A stretch of 13,103 bases of DNA from Caryophanales bacterium (GTDB taxonomy: Bacteria > Bacillota_I > Bacilli_A > RFN20 > CAG-288). The notes under the pieces are model-generated. The model was given only the letters and a program-made list of their open reading frames with translations, did not search any database and was not told where the DNA came from. Made by a program: the position numbers and the translations under genes. Below, one piece after another: positions 1 to 8,348 of this stretch (positions are counted from its first letter, which is position 1; each line of letters starts with the position of its first letter). Where the stretch lies: assembly GCA_021621525.1 (NCBI GenBank), contig JAJVUU010000050.1:1-13103 (forward strand), read 5' to 3'.

Positions 1-107
1 AAGGCAAATTACTTTCAGTTACTAGCTTTACACATACTTATATTAAATATCAAAAAATAGAGTTGTAAAATGAATAAAAATCAATTCTCATTGTTTTTCC
101 TTATTTC

Positions 108-142
108 TACGCATAAATGATGCTTTTCATGCTTTTTGCGTA
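108..142. repeat. Imperfect inverted repeat with TACGCA / TGCGTA arms
   Basis: Perfect 6-nt outer arms TACGCA (108-113) and TGCGTA (137-142) enclose a partly complementary AT-rich interior in which AAATG faces CATxxTTT. Neither side has a T run, so it does not look like a Rho-independent terminator. It lies upstream of the predicted promoter of the NAD-salvage unit and could be an operator, or the remains of a structure ending an upstream transcript outside the window. The rest of 1-246 holds no gene that I can see; a 9-nt tandem (TTGCTTCTT twice, about 169-186) runs into the promoter. Confidence 0.35.
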
Positions 143-177
143 CCAATCAGCCAAAATCGTGAAAGCTTTTGCTTCTT

Positions 178-205
178 TTGCTTCTTTTCGATAAGATATT
201 ATAAA
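178..205 (+). promoter_or_regulatory. Candidate sigma-A promoter for the pncB unit
   Basis: A -35-like TTGCTT (178-183) and a -10-like TATAAA (200-205) are 16 nt apart. This would start transcription near 212, about 35 nt before the pncB ATG. The ribosome site AGGAG (236-240) is 6 nt from that start. I see no recognisable NiaR or NrtR operator in this leader, but these motifs are degenerate and could be missed by eye. Confidence 0.4.
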
Positions 206-246
206 TTCTTTGTTTAGAATATTAGCGACAATCCCAGGAGACCATC

Positions 247-1449
247 ATGAAACTGAAACCAATCGTAACCTCATTGCTGGATACAGACCTCTACAAGTTC
301 AATATGGATCAGGTCATCTTCCACCAACATACCGACCTCACCGGCGAATATCACTTCAAGTGCAGAAACGAGAGCATCGTCTTTACCAAGGAGATGCTTC
401 AGGAAATCAATGAGCAGATCGACCATCTCTGCACTTTATATTTCAAGAAGGAAGAACTCGACTATCTCAGAAGCATACGCTTCATCAAGAACGACTATGT
501 CGAATTCCTTCGTCTCTGGCATCCGATCAGGGACTATGTCAGGACAGAGCTGGAAGACAACGGCGAACTCAAGGTCATCGTCCGTGGCCCGATGTTCTCC
601 GCCATGCAGTTTGAAATCTATCTTCTGGAAATCATCTCGGAAGTCTACTTCCGTTTCCAATACGATTACGATGAGCTTGTCCAAAGCGCCAAGGAGCGCC
701 TTGAAAAGAAGATTGAAGCATTCCAGAATGGAAAATATACCTTCAAGTTTGCTGACTTTGGATGCCGCAGAAGGCTCTCAAGGGAATGGATGGACTATGT
801 CATCTCTACCCTGAAGGACAGATGTCCGAACATGATCGGTACCAGCGATGTCTATTTTGCCATGAAATATCATCTCAAGCCGATCGGCACCTATGCCCAC
901 GAATTCGTACAGATGTATCAAGGCATCGACTCCATTCCACTGGCCTACACCAACCACTGTGCCCTCAAGGACTGGTATAAGGAATACCAGGGTGACAATG
1001 GTACGGCCTTGACCGATACGCTTACCACCGACCTCTTCCTTCTGGACTTCAACAGGTCGATGGTCAACAACTATGCCGGTGTCAGACACGATTCCGGAGA
1101 CCCATATGTCTGGGGCGAGAAGATGATTGCCCATTACCAGAAATATGGCGTGGATCCAAAGACCAAGACGCTTCTCTTCTCCGATTCCCTGAATTTCGAC
1201 AAAGCCCAGAAGCTCTATGACTATTTCAAGGAAAAGGCCAAAGTCAGCTTCGGTATCGGTACCTTCGTCACCAACGATACCATCATTCCTCCCTTGAACA
1301 TCGTCATCAAGCTTCAGTATGTCAACGGAAGGCCTGTCGCCAAGGTCAGCGATGCCCCGGGGAAGACCATGTCGGACAACGAAGAATACCTCTCCTATCT
1401 CAAACGTTCCATCCAGTTCAGACTGGAACGCGACAAAGAACACTTCTGA
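247..1449 (+). CDS. pncB: Nicotinate phosphoribosyltransferase, E. coli-type
   Basis: This cytoplasmic enzyme makes nicotinate mononucleotide from nicotinate and PRPP with ATP hydrolysis, the entry step of Preiss-Handler NAD salvage. The 400-residue length equals that of E. coli PncB, and the sequence follows the short E. coli type rather than the ~490-residue form common in Firmicutes. Visible signatures are SLLDTDLYKF (9-18), FGCRRRLSRE (171-180), GTYAHEF (214-220) with the histidine at the position phosphorylated in Salmonella PncB, VRHDSGDP (279-286), FSDSLN (311-316), FGIGTFVTND (335-344) and KVSDAPGKT. The start has AGGAG 6 nt upstream. The next gene begins 1 nt after the stop and should catalyse the following step, so the two form one transcription unit. 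Confidence 0.95.
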   Translation: MKLKPIVTSLLDTDLYKFNMDQVIFHQHTDLTGEYHFKCRNESIVFTKEMLQEINEQIDHLCTLYFKKEELDYLRSIRFIKNDYVEFLRLWHPIRDYVRTELEDNGELKVIVRGPMFSAMQFEIYLLEIISEVYFRFQYDYDELVQSAKERLEKKIEAFQNGKYTFKFADFGCRRRLSREWMDYVISTLKDRCPNMIGTSDVYFAMKYHLKPIGTYAHEFVQMYQGIDSIPLAYTNHCALKDWYKEYQGDNGTALTDTLTTDLFLLDFNRSMVNNYAGVRHDSGDPYVWGEKMIAHYQKYGVDPKTKTLLFSDSLNFDKAQKLYDYFKEKAKVSFGIGTFVTNDTIIPPLNIVIKLQYVNGRPVAKVSDAPGKTMSDNEEYLSYLKRSIQFRLERDKEHF

Positions 1450-1450
1450 T

Positions 1451-1978
1451 ATGAGCAAACCATATCAGTTAGGTTTCATCTGTGGCAGGTTCCAGATGCT
1501 CCATCTCGGGCATCTTTCCCTGATAGATGAAATAAGAAAGCAGTCCTTCAAGCCTGTCGTCCTTGTCGGCTCCAGCGACAAGGAAAGGACATCAGTCAAT
1601 CCCTTTTCCTTCAAGGAAAGAAAAGCCATGATCCAGAAAGTCTATCCGGATCAGGAAGTCCTTCCTCTTCCTGACATCGGTGTAGGAGACGTTCCTGAAT
1701 GGGGTGACTATCTCTTCCAGACGATACTGAAACATGAAGGAAGGTTTCCAGACCTCTTCCTTTCTGGAAAGGAGAACAAAATCGACCATTGGTTCTCCAG
1801 AGACAAGCTTGAAAATATGACCATCCTTCGCATCGACCGAGCTAAAATCGATATCTCGGCAACAAGGCTGAGGGAATATCTCATCGCAGACAAAAAGGAA
1901 GAATGGATGAGATATGTTCCAAAAGAACTTTATCCTGATTATGATTTCTATCGGAGCATACTGCTTTCCATAAAATAA
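1451..1978 (+). CDS. NadM/NadR-type nicotinamide- or nicotinate-nucleotide adenylyltransferase
   Basis: This 175-residue protein is a nucleotidyltransferase of the HxGH class that probably adenylates nicotinate or nicotinamide mononucleotide to the dinucleotide. The nucleotide-binding GRFQMLHLGH is at residues 12-21, NPFSFKER at 50-57 and the C-terminal ISATRLR (IxxTxxR-type) at 135-141. GRFQ and NPFxxxER resemble archaeal NadM and the NadR/NadM-Nudix adenylyltransferase domain more than bacterial NadD. Its length fits that domain alone, with no Nudix or kinase extension. I chose ATG 1451 because it starts just before the catalytic motif and lies 1 nt after the pncB stop; an upstream frame extension overlaps pncB and lacks support. 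Substrate preference (NaMN or NMN) cannot be read from sequence. Confidence 0.85.
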   Translation: MSKPYQLGFICGRFQMLHLGHLSLIDEIRKQSFKPVVLVGSSDKERTSVNPFSFKERKAMIQKVYPDQEVLPLPDIGVGDVPEWGDYLFQTILKHEGRFPDLFLSGKENKIDHWFSRDKLENMTILRIDRAKIDISATRLREYLIADKKEEWMRYVPKELYPDYDFYRSILLSIK

Positions 1979-1993
1979 AGCTGTAAATTCGCT

Positions 1994-2024
1994 CTGTCAG
2001 GAAAAAGGCCTGACAGCCTTTTTT
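1994..2024 (+). terminator. Rho-independent terminator of the NAD-salvage unit
   Basis: Perfect 8-bp arms CTGTCAGG (1994-2001) and CCTGACAG (2009-2016) with a 7-nt loop are followed by CC and six T (2019-2024). The T run contains the stop codon of the converging SNF2 gene (TAA, minus strand, 2025-2023). The minus strand has no U tract after the hairpin, so it should act mainly on plus-strand transcripts. Confidence 0.88.
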
Positions 2025-5000
2025 ATTCAAGCAAGAACGTCAAGTCATCCATATCGATGTTGAGAATACCTTCTTCATCATCATGAATGACATCAGATAG
2101 TTTTCTCTTTTTCTCCTGAAGCTGAAGGACTCTTTCCTCGATGGAATCTTTATTGATGAGTTTGAGGATGGTGACGTTTCTCTTCTGACCGATTCTATGT
2201 GCTCTGTCACTGGCCTGATTCTCGGCAGCTAGATTCCACCATGGATCAAGGAGGATGACGATGTCTCCGCCTATCAGGTTAAGACCTGTTCCGCCTGCCT
2301 TGAGAGAGACAAGCATGACCTTCACTTCTTCCTTTTCATTGAAATCATCGGCAAAACGAATCCTGTCTTTGGCACCGGTTCCGCCATAGATCAAAAAGGA
2401 GTCGATGTTTTCCTTGGATAGAACATCCCTGAGATGGAAGAGAGCCTTGGCAAAGGTCGAAAAGACGATGACCTTATGCCCTGTCTGGATAGAAGCACGG
2501 ATGGTTTCCATGGCTGAAAGGATCTTGGAGGAAAGTTCTTCTCCTTCATAGAGCATCCCCTGATCGACACAGATTTCCCTAAGTCTCATAATCTCTGCCA
2601 GGATGGTGATACGGTCCTTCTGCTGACTGAACTGGTTCCGGACATTTTCAAGATAGGCGTCATAGAGCTTTCTCTGATTTTCATTCATGGAAAGAAGGAC
2701 AATCTGTTCCACCTTCTCAGGAAGTTCGCTTAAGACTTCCTTCTTGGTCCTCTTCAGGACAAAGGGAGCAATCTTCTTCATCAGGATTTCCCTATCTTCC
2801 TGGTTTTCATCCTCGATATCACGATATCTGAGACAAAAGGCATGAAAATCAAGGAGATATCCAGGCATCAGGAAATCAAAGATAGACCACAGGTCCAGGA
2901 GGGAATTCATGATCGGTGTTCCGGTCAGGACGAATTTTTGCCTGCTGTAGATATCCTTGACCGCCTTGGTCTTCTTGGCATAGGCATTGGCTATCGATTG
3001 TCCTTCATCCAATATCAGGTTGGAAAAGCGGTGATTCAAAAAGAGATCCAGGTCATTTCTCAAGGAATCATAGGATATGATGAAGACTTCTTTCCTGGCA
3101 TCATCGATATTGGAAGCAAGGGCTGCCCTGCTTTCCTTGGGTCCATCCATGACAAAGACCTTTTCTTTGGGATCCCACTTATGGAATTCATTCTCCCAGT
3201 TATAGATCAATGATTTCGGGCATACGATCAATACAGGCATCTGTTCCGTGCACAGGGAAAGGTAGGCGATGACTTCCAAAGTCTTTCCAAGACCCATGTC
3301 ATCGGCAAGGATACCGCCAAGATGATGTTTCTTCAATACGGAAAGCCATCTGACGCCATCCAACTGATAGGGTCGGAGATTCCTGCTGATGGATTCATCC
3401 AGGTTGATTTCAGCCTTTTTGAAGTTCTTGATATCCTCGAAAAGTTCCCGTGTCTCCTCTCCATACAGGACATCGACCTCATCTCCGGAGTAAGATGTCA
3501 GCTTCAAGGCATCATAGAAGGGAAGCCTCTGGCTTTCCACGCTCTTAAGAGAGAAGTCTTCGACAAGCTCTTCGAACTTCTTGGAATCCGGATCATCAAA
3601 GACGATGAAGGAATCCTTCATCCTGACGAACTTCTTCTTCTGATGGAAGGCGGAGAGAATTTCATCAAGTTCTTCCTTGGTATATAGATTGGAAGAAATG
3701 GAAAGGCTCAGCCAGTCGATGTCAGACTTGACATGGAGGGTCAGCTTGCCGACACCGACGATTCTTCGTTTTGTAAGGTTTTCACTCAAAAAGACTTTGG
3801 CTGCCTTCTTTAACGGGAACATGTCCTCCTTCAGAACATGAAGGATGTCATCCTGGGAGGTGTATTCTCCTTCTTCGGGAAGCTGAAGGAAATCCAAGGC
3901 ATCATCAAAGGCCGTCACCTTGCTCTTCCCATCGATGGATGAAAGGAATTCGGCCTTGGAGACTTCCCTGTCGGAAAGAAGATATTTCGTCTCAAAGAGA
4001 AGGGTATCCTTCTTGCTGAGGTTGATGTAATACTGGATTTCAGCCTTGGAAAACGGATGTTCCTTAAGATAATCCGGGCTGAAGACGACGTTTTCTTCCA
4101 AAAGAGGATAGATATCTTTGGCAAGTTCTTCCTGGAACAGATCGATACGGAAATCCGGATGTAGAAGAAGGAAGGAACAGAATGACGCGACTCTTTCATC
4201 CTTGAACTGGTAAAGAGAAAATTCCTTCCTTCTGTCATCATAGGTGGCAAGCCTGTCCTGGTAGGAAAACGGACTGCCGGAAAGTATGACGCTTGTCTTC
4301 AACATCCCTCTTTCATCGATATCGGCATCGACTGACTGGATGGCATTCTCGACATAACAGGTCTTATCCAGATATCGTATCGTCCTGCCCTTCATGGAGA
4401 AGAGAAACCTTGCAAAGGACTCTTTGGAAAGAAGGATGTCAGAATTGCTTTCCTTGGGAAGAGAGAATTCCGACAGGATGCTCAAAGGAAGAGAATCCTC
4501 TTCGTCAAAATTGTCCTTGAAGACATTCAACGATATCCTTCCAAGGCGCATGACACCGTCAAAACGGTATTTGGACAGGAAGTCATACGGATTGTTGACA
4601 AGATAGCTCTTCTGGCAATAAGAAACCCGGATTTTGACATGCATGACATCGTCTTTCTCGAAAACGACATATTCAAGATGAACCTTGCTTTCTTTTGGAA
4701 GATCATCGATGCGTCCCTTGGAAAGAAGGGTGTTTCTAAGTTCATCAAGAAGAAGTGTCTGCTTCTTCCTCTCTTCGATTTCATCCGGGCTCAAAGAAGA
4801 TAGGAAAGACAGGGAGACATAGTCGTCCTTGTAAATTTCCTGAAGTTCTTTCTCATCCTTTTCGCTCTCTATCTGATGCAAGAAAAGATAAAGGGCTTTC
4901 TTTTTGACATCGACATAGGCGCTCTCAGACAAAATATCCCTATTCTCATCGACCTGAAGCTGGATATATTCCTTGTCCTTGACCGCCTCATAGGAAAGGA

Positions 5001-5142
5001 CGTGGCTGTTCCTGTCAAAGGAATAATAAATCTCATATTTCTGTAGAAAAAGGTCATCATAAACATTCTTTGCCATTTCAGAGGCAAAGACATCCTTCTT
5101 TATCTGTGACAGCTTGTTTTCATCGATGTTTCGCAAAAACAT
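2023..5142 (-). CDS. SNF2-family DNA-dependent ATPase (DEAD/DEAH helicase class)
   Basis: This is a 1039-residue protein with the SNF2 motor at the C-terminal end. Motif I is DDMGLGKT (614-621), motif II LDEGQ (711-715, where bacterial SNF2 proteins usually have DEAQ or DEAH), motif III LTGTP (739-743), then LKRTK (796-800), LKAGGTGLNL (947-956) and QASDRAHRIGQ (976-986), so ATPase and translocase activity should be intact. The first ~600 residues match the bacterial SNF2-associated region in layout. At about 38-92 a segment lines up with the place of a SWIM zinc finger but has no CxC or CxH ligands. The start has AAAGG upstream and sits 1 nt after the stop of the 385-residue gene, so translation is probably coupled. 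The likely role is remodelling of protein-DNA or nucleic-acid complexes, perhaps in repair given uvrB upstream; the substrate is unknown. Confidence 0.9.
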   Translation of the reverse strand: MFLRNIDENKLSQIKKDVFASEMAKNVYDDLFLQKYEIYYSFDRNSHVLSYEAVKDKEYIQLQVDENRDILSESAYVDVKKKALYLFLHQIESEKDEKELQEIYKDDYVSLSFLSSLSPDEIEERKKQTLLLDELRNTLLSKGRIDDLPKESKVHLEYVVFEKDDVMHVKIRVSYCQKSYLVNNPYDFLSKYRFDGVMRLGRISLNVFKDNFDEEDSLPLSILSEFSLPKESNSDILLSKESFARFLFSMKGRTIRYLDKTCYVENAIQSVDADIDERGMLKTSVILSGSPFSYQDRLATYDDRRKEFSLYQFKDERVASFCSFLLLHPDFRIDLFQEELAKDIYPLLEENVVFSPDYLKEHPFSKAEIQYYINLSKKDTLLFETKYLLSDREVSKAEFLSSIDGKSKVTAFDDALDFLQLPEEGEYTSQDDILHVLKEDMFPLKKAAKVFLSENLTKRRIVGVGKLTLHVKSDIDWLSLSISSNLYTKEELDEILSAFHQKKKFVRMKDSFIVFDDPDSKKFEELVEDFSLKSVESQRLPFYDALKLTSYSGDEVDVLYGEETRELFEDIKNFKKAEINLDESISRNLRPYQLDGVRWLSVLKKHHLGGILADDMGLGKTLEVIAYLSLCTEQMPVLIVCPKSLIYNWENEFHKWDPKEKVFVMDGPKESRAALASNIDDARKEVFIISYDSLRNDLDLFLNHRFSNLILDEGQSIANAYAKKTKAVKDIYSRQKFVLTGTPIMNSLLDLWSIFDFLMPGYLLDFHAFCLRYRDIEDENQEDREILMKKIAPFVLKRTKKEVLSELPEKVEQIVLLSMNENQRKLYDAYLENVRNQFSQQKDRITILAEIMRLREICVDQGMLYEGEELSSKILSAMETIRASIQTGHKVIVFSTFAKALFHLRDVLSKENIDSFLIYGGTGAKDRIRFADDFNEKEEVKVMLVSLKAGGTGLNLIGGDIVILLDPWWNLAAENQASDRAHRIGQKRNVTILKLINKDSIEERVLQLQEKKRKLSDVIHDDEEGILNIDMDDLTFLLE

Positions 5143-5143
5143 T

Positions 5144-6301
5144 TTAGATACCTTTATATGGATGAAGATTCATCTTTTCCAACAGACCATCCTTCTTCAG
5201 CTTTGAAAGATAGAACAGGCGAAGAAAAGGAATCTTCTTCGTATACATATCGAAGGAAGGACAGAGCAGCAGCTTTTCTTCCTGGGACGGATAATTTTCA
5301 AAAAGTGTCAGGATGTCCTGATAATCAGGACGATAGAGAGCAACCCTCTTTTCAAAAGACTGGAGAAGGGCATTCTCATAATCGAAATTCTTCTTGATGA
5401 TATCGCAAAGACAGTTGAAATCACGGATTGTCAAGCCGTCAAGAAGGCTCTCATCCTTCTTTCCGCGGAAGATGAGAAACGGCTTCTCAAGATGATTGAC
5501 AAGGATGATTTTCTTCAGATATTCCTTGTTCTCCTCCCTCTCTGTCGGTGTGAGGATGTTGTAATAGAAGAGGAAGTCATCAAAGGAAACGGAGTTCTTG
5601 AACAAGAAGGTACGGTATGCATATTTCAATAGCATCGGCATCTTCTCTTCCCTGGCATAGGAAATGAGGTGATCCATGCATTCTTTGGAAATAAGAAGAT
5701 TCTTGTTCTGCAGAAAGGCGATGACGATCATCTCCTTCTTATCCTTCAGAAGCGTTTCGATGACATCGTCATATAATGTATACCTATCGCTCATAAAAGA
5801 AGCGATATGAAGATAGGTATCATCATAGAGATAAGGTGAAAGTTCCTTTATCTTCCTGAGGAAGAGGTCACGATAGAACGGGTTCAGAGTATCCGTATAT
5901 CCCTGAATGATGTCCCTGTTGATGACATCCATGAAGACATCCTTATGAATGGCATGGACGATGAATTCCGGACACTCCTCTCTTTTCCTGATCAATAGGA
6001 AGAAGGATTCATATAGCCTCTCATATTCCTTCTTTGAAAGATGGACATGATCGACAAAGGCTAAGAACCATTCACCGAGTCTGCTTTTTTCAGCGCTGCC
6101 ATAGGCCTTGTAGCAGTCACGGAAAAAGCCAAGGATGACCTTGAGTCTTTCCATGGCCGTATAGGATGATTCATTCTGAATATAGCCTTTCAAGGCAATG
6201 GAAAAGCATTCTTCAGGTTCTTCATAAAGTTTGATAATCAGGCTGGTCAGCTTTTCTGAGAAAGACGAAGCGCTGAGCCCTTCCAAAGAGATTTGATTCA
6301 T
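5144..6301 (-). CDS. Unknown helical protein, partner of the SNF2 gene
   Basis: I do not recognise this 385-residue protein. It has no signal peptide, membrane segment or catalytic motif that I can see. It is rich in Leu, Lys, Glu, Tyr and Phe and reads as mostly alpha-helical, with patches that suggest stacked helical repeats (for example DRYTLYDDVIETLLKDKKE and the region around 200-250). It lies 52 nt after uvrB and its stop is 1 nt before the SNF2 start, so the two proteins are probably made in matched amounts and may interact; that is inference from spacing. The ATG has almost no Shine-Dalgarno sequence (AATGAG just upstream), but an in-frame TAA lies a few codons before it, and the next internal starts would remove much of the protein. 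Confidence 0.8.
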   Translation of the reverse strand: MNQISLEGLSASSFSEKLTSLIIKLYEEPEECFSIALKGYIQNESSYTAMERLKVILGFFRDCYKAYGSAEKSRLGEWFLAFVDHVHLSKKEYERLYESFFLLIRKREECPEFIVHAIHKDVFMDVINRDIIQGYTDTLNPFYRDLFLRKIKELSPYLYDDTYLHIASFMSDRYTLYDDVIETLLKDKKEMIVIAFLQNKNLLISKECMDHLISYAREEKMPMLLKYAYRTFLFKNSVSFDDFLFYYNILTPTEREENKEYLKKIILVNHLEKPFLIFRGKKDESLLDGLTIRDFNCLCDIIKKNFDYENALLQSFEKRVALYRPDYQDILTLFENYPSQEEKLLLCPSFDMYTKKIPFLRLFYLSKLKKDGLLEKMNLHPYKGI

Positions 6302-6353
6302 CTCATTTATTATTTATGAGCAAAGCTAGTAAGTCAAGCATTTGGAAAGAACG

Positions 6354-8348
6354 TCATTTTTCAAGGCTGGCTTTCAGTTCAAGGATTTCGTCACGAAGCC
6401 TGGCAGCCTCTTCAAAATCCAGGCTCTTGGCAGCCTTGTTCATCTGACTGGTCATCGTCTTGATGAGAAGCTGAGTTTCCTTCTGAGTCATCAACTTCTT
6501 CCTGTTCTTCTCATGCATGGTCTCGTTTTCATCCTCAAACATATGAAGAGGTGCCTGGATAGGCTTCAAAATGGTCTTCGGGGTGATTCCGTGTTCCTTG
6601 TTGTAGGCTTCCTGGAGGCTTCTTCTTCGGGCTGTCTCATCAATGGTCTGCTGCATGGCGGCAGATATGGCATCGCAATACATGATGACTTTTCCTGAAG
6701 CATTTCTTGCCGCACGTCCGGCAATCTGGGTAAGAGACCTTGCCGAACGCAGGAATCCCTGCTTGTCGCTATCGAGGATGGCAATCAGGGAAACCTCCGG
6801 TATATCCAGTCCTTCCCTGAGAAGATTGATGCCGACAAGGACGTCATAGATGCCTTTTCTCAGCTTGTAGATGATTTCGCTTCTCTGCAGGGTGAGGATT
6901 TCATGCTGAAGATAGGCGACCTTCAGATCATGGCTCTTGAAGAAGTCGGTCAGGTTTTCAGCATCTTTGACCGTCAAAGTCACGACCATGACACGTTCCT
7001 TTCTTTCAATCCTGTCCTTGATTTCCTTCATCAGGTCATAAATCGGGTTGTTGGTATTGTACCTGACTTCGATTTCAGGATCGAGAAGACCGGTCGGACG
7101 GATGATCTGCTCGACGACATGGTGACCGGTTTTTTCAAGCTCGATATCCCCGGGTGTAGCGGAAGTGCAGATGACATTGTTGATTTTCTTCTCGAATTCA
7201 TCGAACTTCAAAGGCCTGTTGTCCAAGGCGCTGGGAAGACGGAAGCCATACTGAACCAAGGTTTCCTTTCTCGAGCGGTCACCATGGTACATACCCCCGA
7301 TCTGCGGAAGCGTGACATGGGATTCATCGACAAAAAGAAGGAAATCCTTTGGAAAATAATCAAATAGCGTATATGGCGTCTCCCCTTCCTTTCTTCCATC
7401 AAAATGCCGGGAATAGTTCTCGATGCCTGCACACATGCCAAATTCACTAAGCGAATCCAGGTCGTGCTCCGTCCTCTGCTTAAGGCGCTCGGATTCCAAA
7501 AGCATTCCCTGCTTGTCAAAGAAGGCAAGACGTTCCATGAGTTCCTCACGTATGGTCTTGCAGGCACGCTGGATACGCTCATTTCCCGAAGCATGCTCAT
7601 GAGCCGGGAAGAACGGAAAATAATCGACGCTGTGGATCAGTTCTCCTGTCGTAGGACGGATCTGATCGATTTCACTGACCTCGTCAAAATCCGAATAGAT
7701 ACGGACGAAGAAGTCATCTCCGTTGGGCGGATAGATGTCCATGACCTCTCCCTTGATGGTGAAGCAACCCGGTTTCAGTTCCATGTCATTCCTTCTATAC
7801 TGAGCCTGGATGAGCTTGTTGGCAATATCATGGGGCTTGAAGGGTTCTCCGACATGAATGGTAAAGGCCAAGTCACGGTATTCGTCAGGGTCGCTTAAGC
7901 CATAGATGGAAGCGACCGAGCATACGACGATGGTATCCCTTCTTTCCAGAAGGGAATTGACGGCACTGGCACGCATCATCTCGATTTCCTCGTTCATGAC
8001 GACTTCCTTGTCGATATAGGTGTCCGTCTTCGGAATATAGGCTTCCGGCTGATAGAAATCAAAATTGGAGATGAAATACTCAACCCTGTTCTTCGGAAAG
8101 AGCTCCTTGAACTCTCCATAGAGCTGGGCAGCCAAAGTCTTGTTGTGGACGAGGACCATGGTGGTTCGCTGGGCAGCCTGGATGATGTTGGCCATCGTAA
8201 AAGTCTTGCCTGTTCCTGTCGCTCCCTGAAGGACCTGCCAACGCCTGTTTTCCTTAAGCCCCTGAACAAGTTTTTCGATGGCCTGAGGTTGGTCACCGGT
8301 AGGGTGATAGGGACTTATCAATTCAAAAGGATGGTCGGATGAAGTCAT
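6354..8348 (-). CDS. uvrB: UvrABC excision repair protein B
   Basis: UvrB receives damaged DNA from UvrA, verifies the lesion by inserting a beta-hairpin between the strands, and recruits UvrC for incision. At 664 residues it has the usual length. Walker A is GATGTGKT (42-49), the hairpin region follows at about 91-115, DESH is at 341-344, motif VI QIAGRAARNA at 541-550, and the C-terminal UVR domain that contacts UvrC is at about 625-660. Two stretches diverge: the hairpin reads SNFDFYQPEAY where SYYDYYQPEAY is usual, and the helicase C-terminal stretch reads DSDKQGFLRSARSL where DADKEGFLRSERSL is usual. The start overlaps the peptidase stop (ATGA), with GGAGGAG 7 nt upstream inside the peptidase's last codons. 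uvrA, a frequent neighbour, is not in this window. Confidence 0.97.
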   Translation of the reverse strand: MTSSDHPFELISPYHPTGDQPQAIEKLVQGLKENRRWQVLQGATGTGKTFTMANIIQAAQRTTMVLVHNKTLAAQLYGEFKELFPKNRVEYFISNFDFYQPEAYIPKTDTYIDKEVVMNEEIEMMRASAVNSLLERRDTIVVCSVASIYGLSDPDEYRDLAFTIHVGEPFKPHDIANKLIQAQYRRNDMELKPGCFTIKGEVMDIYPPNGDDFFVRIYSDFDEVSEIDQIRPTTGELIHSVDYFPFFPAHEHASGNERIQRACKTIREELMERLAFFDKQGMLLESERLKQRTEHDLDSLSEFGMCAGIENYSRHFDGRKEGETPYTLFDYFPKDFLLFVDESHVTLPQIGGMYHGDRSRKETLVQYGFRLPSALDNRPLKFDEFEKKINNVICTSATPGDIELEKTGHHVVEQIIRPTGLLDPEIEVRYNTNNPIYDLMKEIKDRIERKERVMVVTLTVKDAENLTDFFKSHDLKVAYLQHEILTLQRSEIIYKLRKGIYDVLVGINLLREGLDIPEVSLIAILDSDKQGFLRSARSLTQIAGRAARNASGKVIMYCDAISAAMQQTIDETARRRSLQEAYNKEHGITPKTILKPIQAPLHMFEDENETMHEKNRKKLMTQKETQLLIKTMTSQMNKAAKSLDFEEAARLRDEILELKASLEK

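Noticed and set aside
778..1458. 226-residue open frame on the minus strand over pncB
   Set aside because: It is antisense to a clearly conserved enzyme, has no family match, and arises from the codon pattern of pncB.
6903..7898. Plus-strand open frames of 154 and 164 residues inside uvrB
   Set aside because: Both lie opposite conserved UvrB sequence and show no independent motif or ribosome site.
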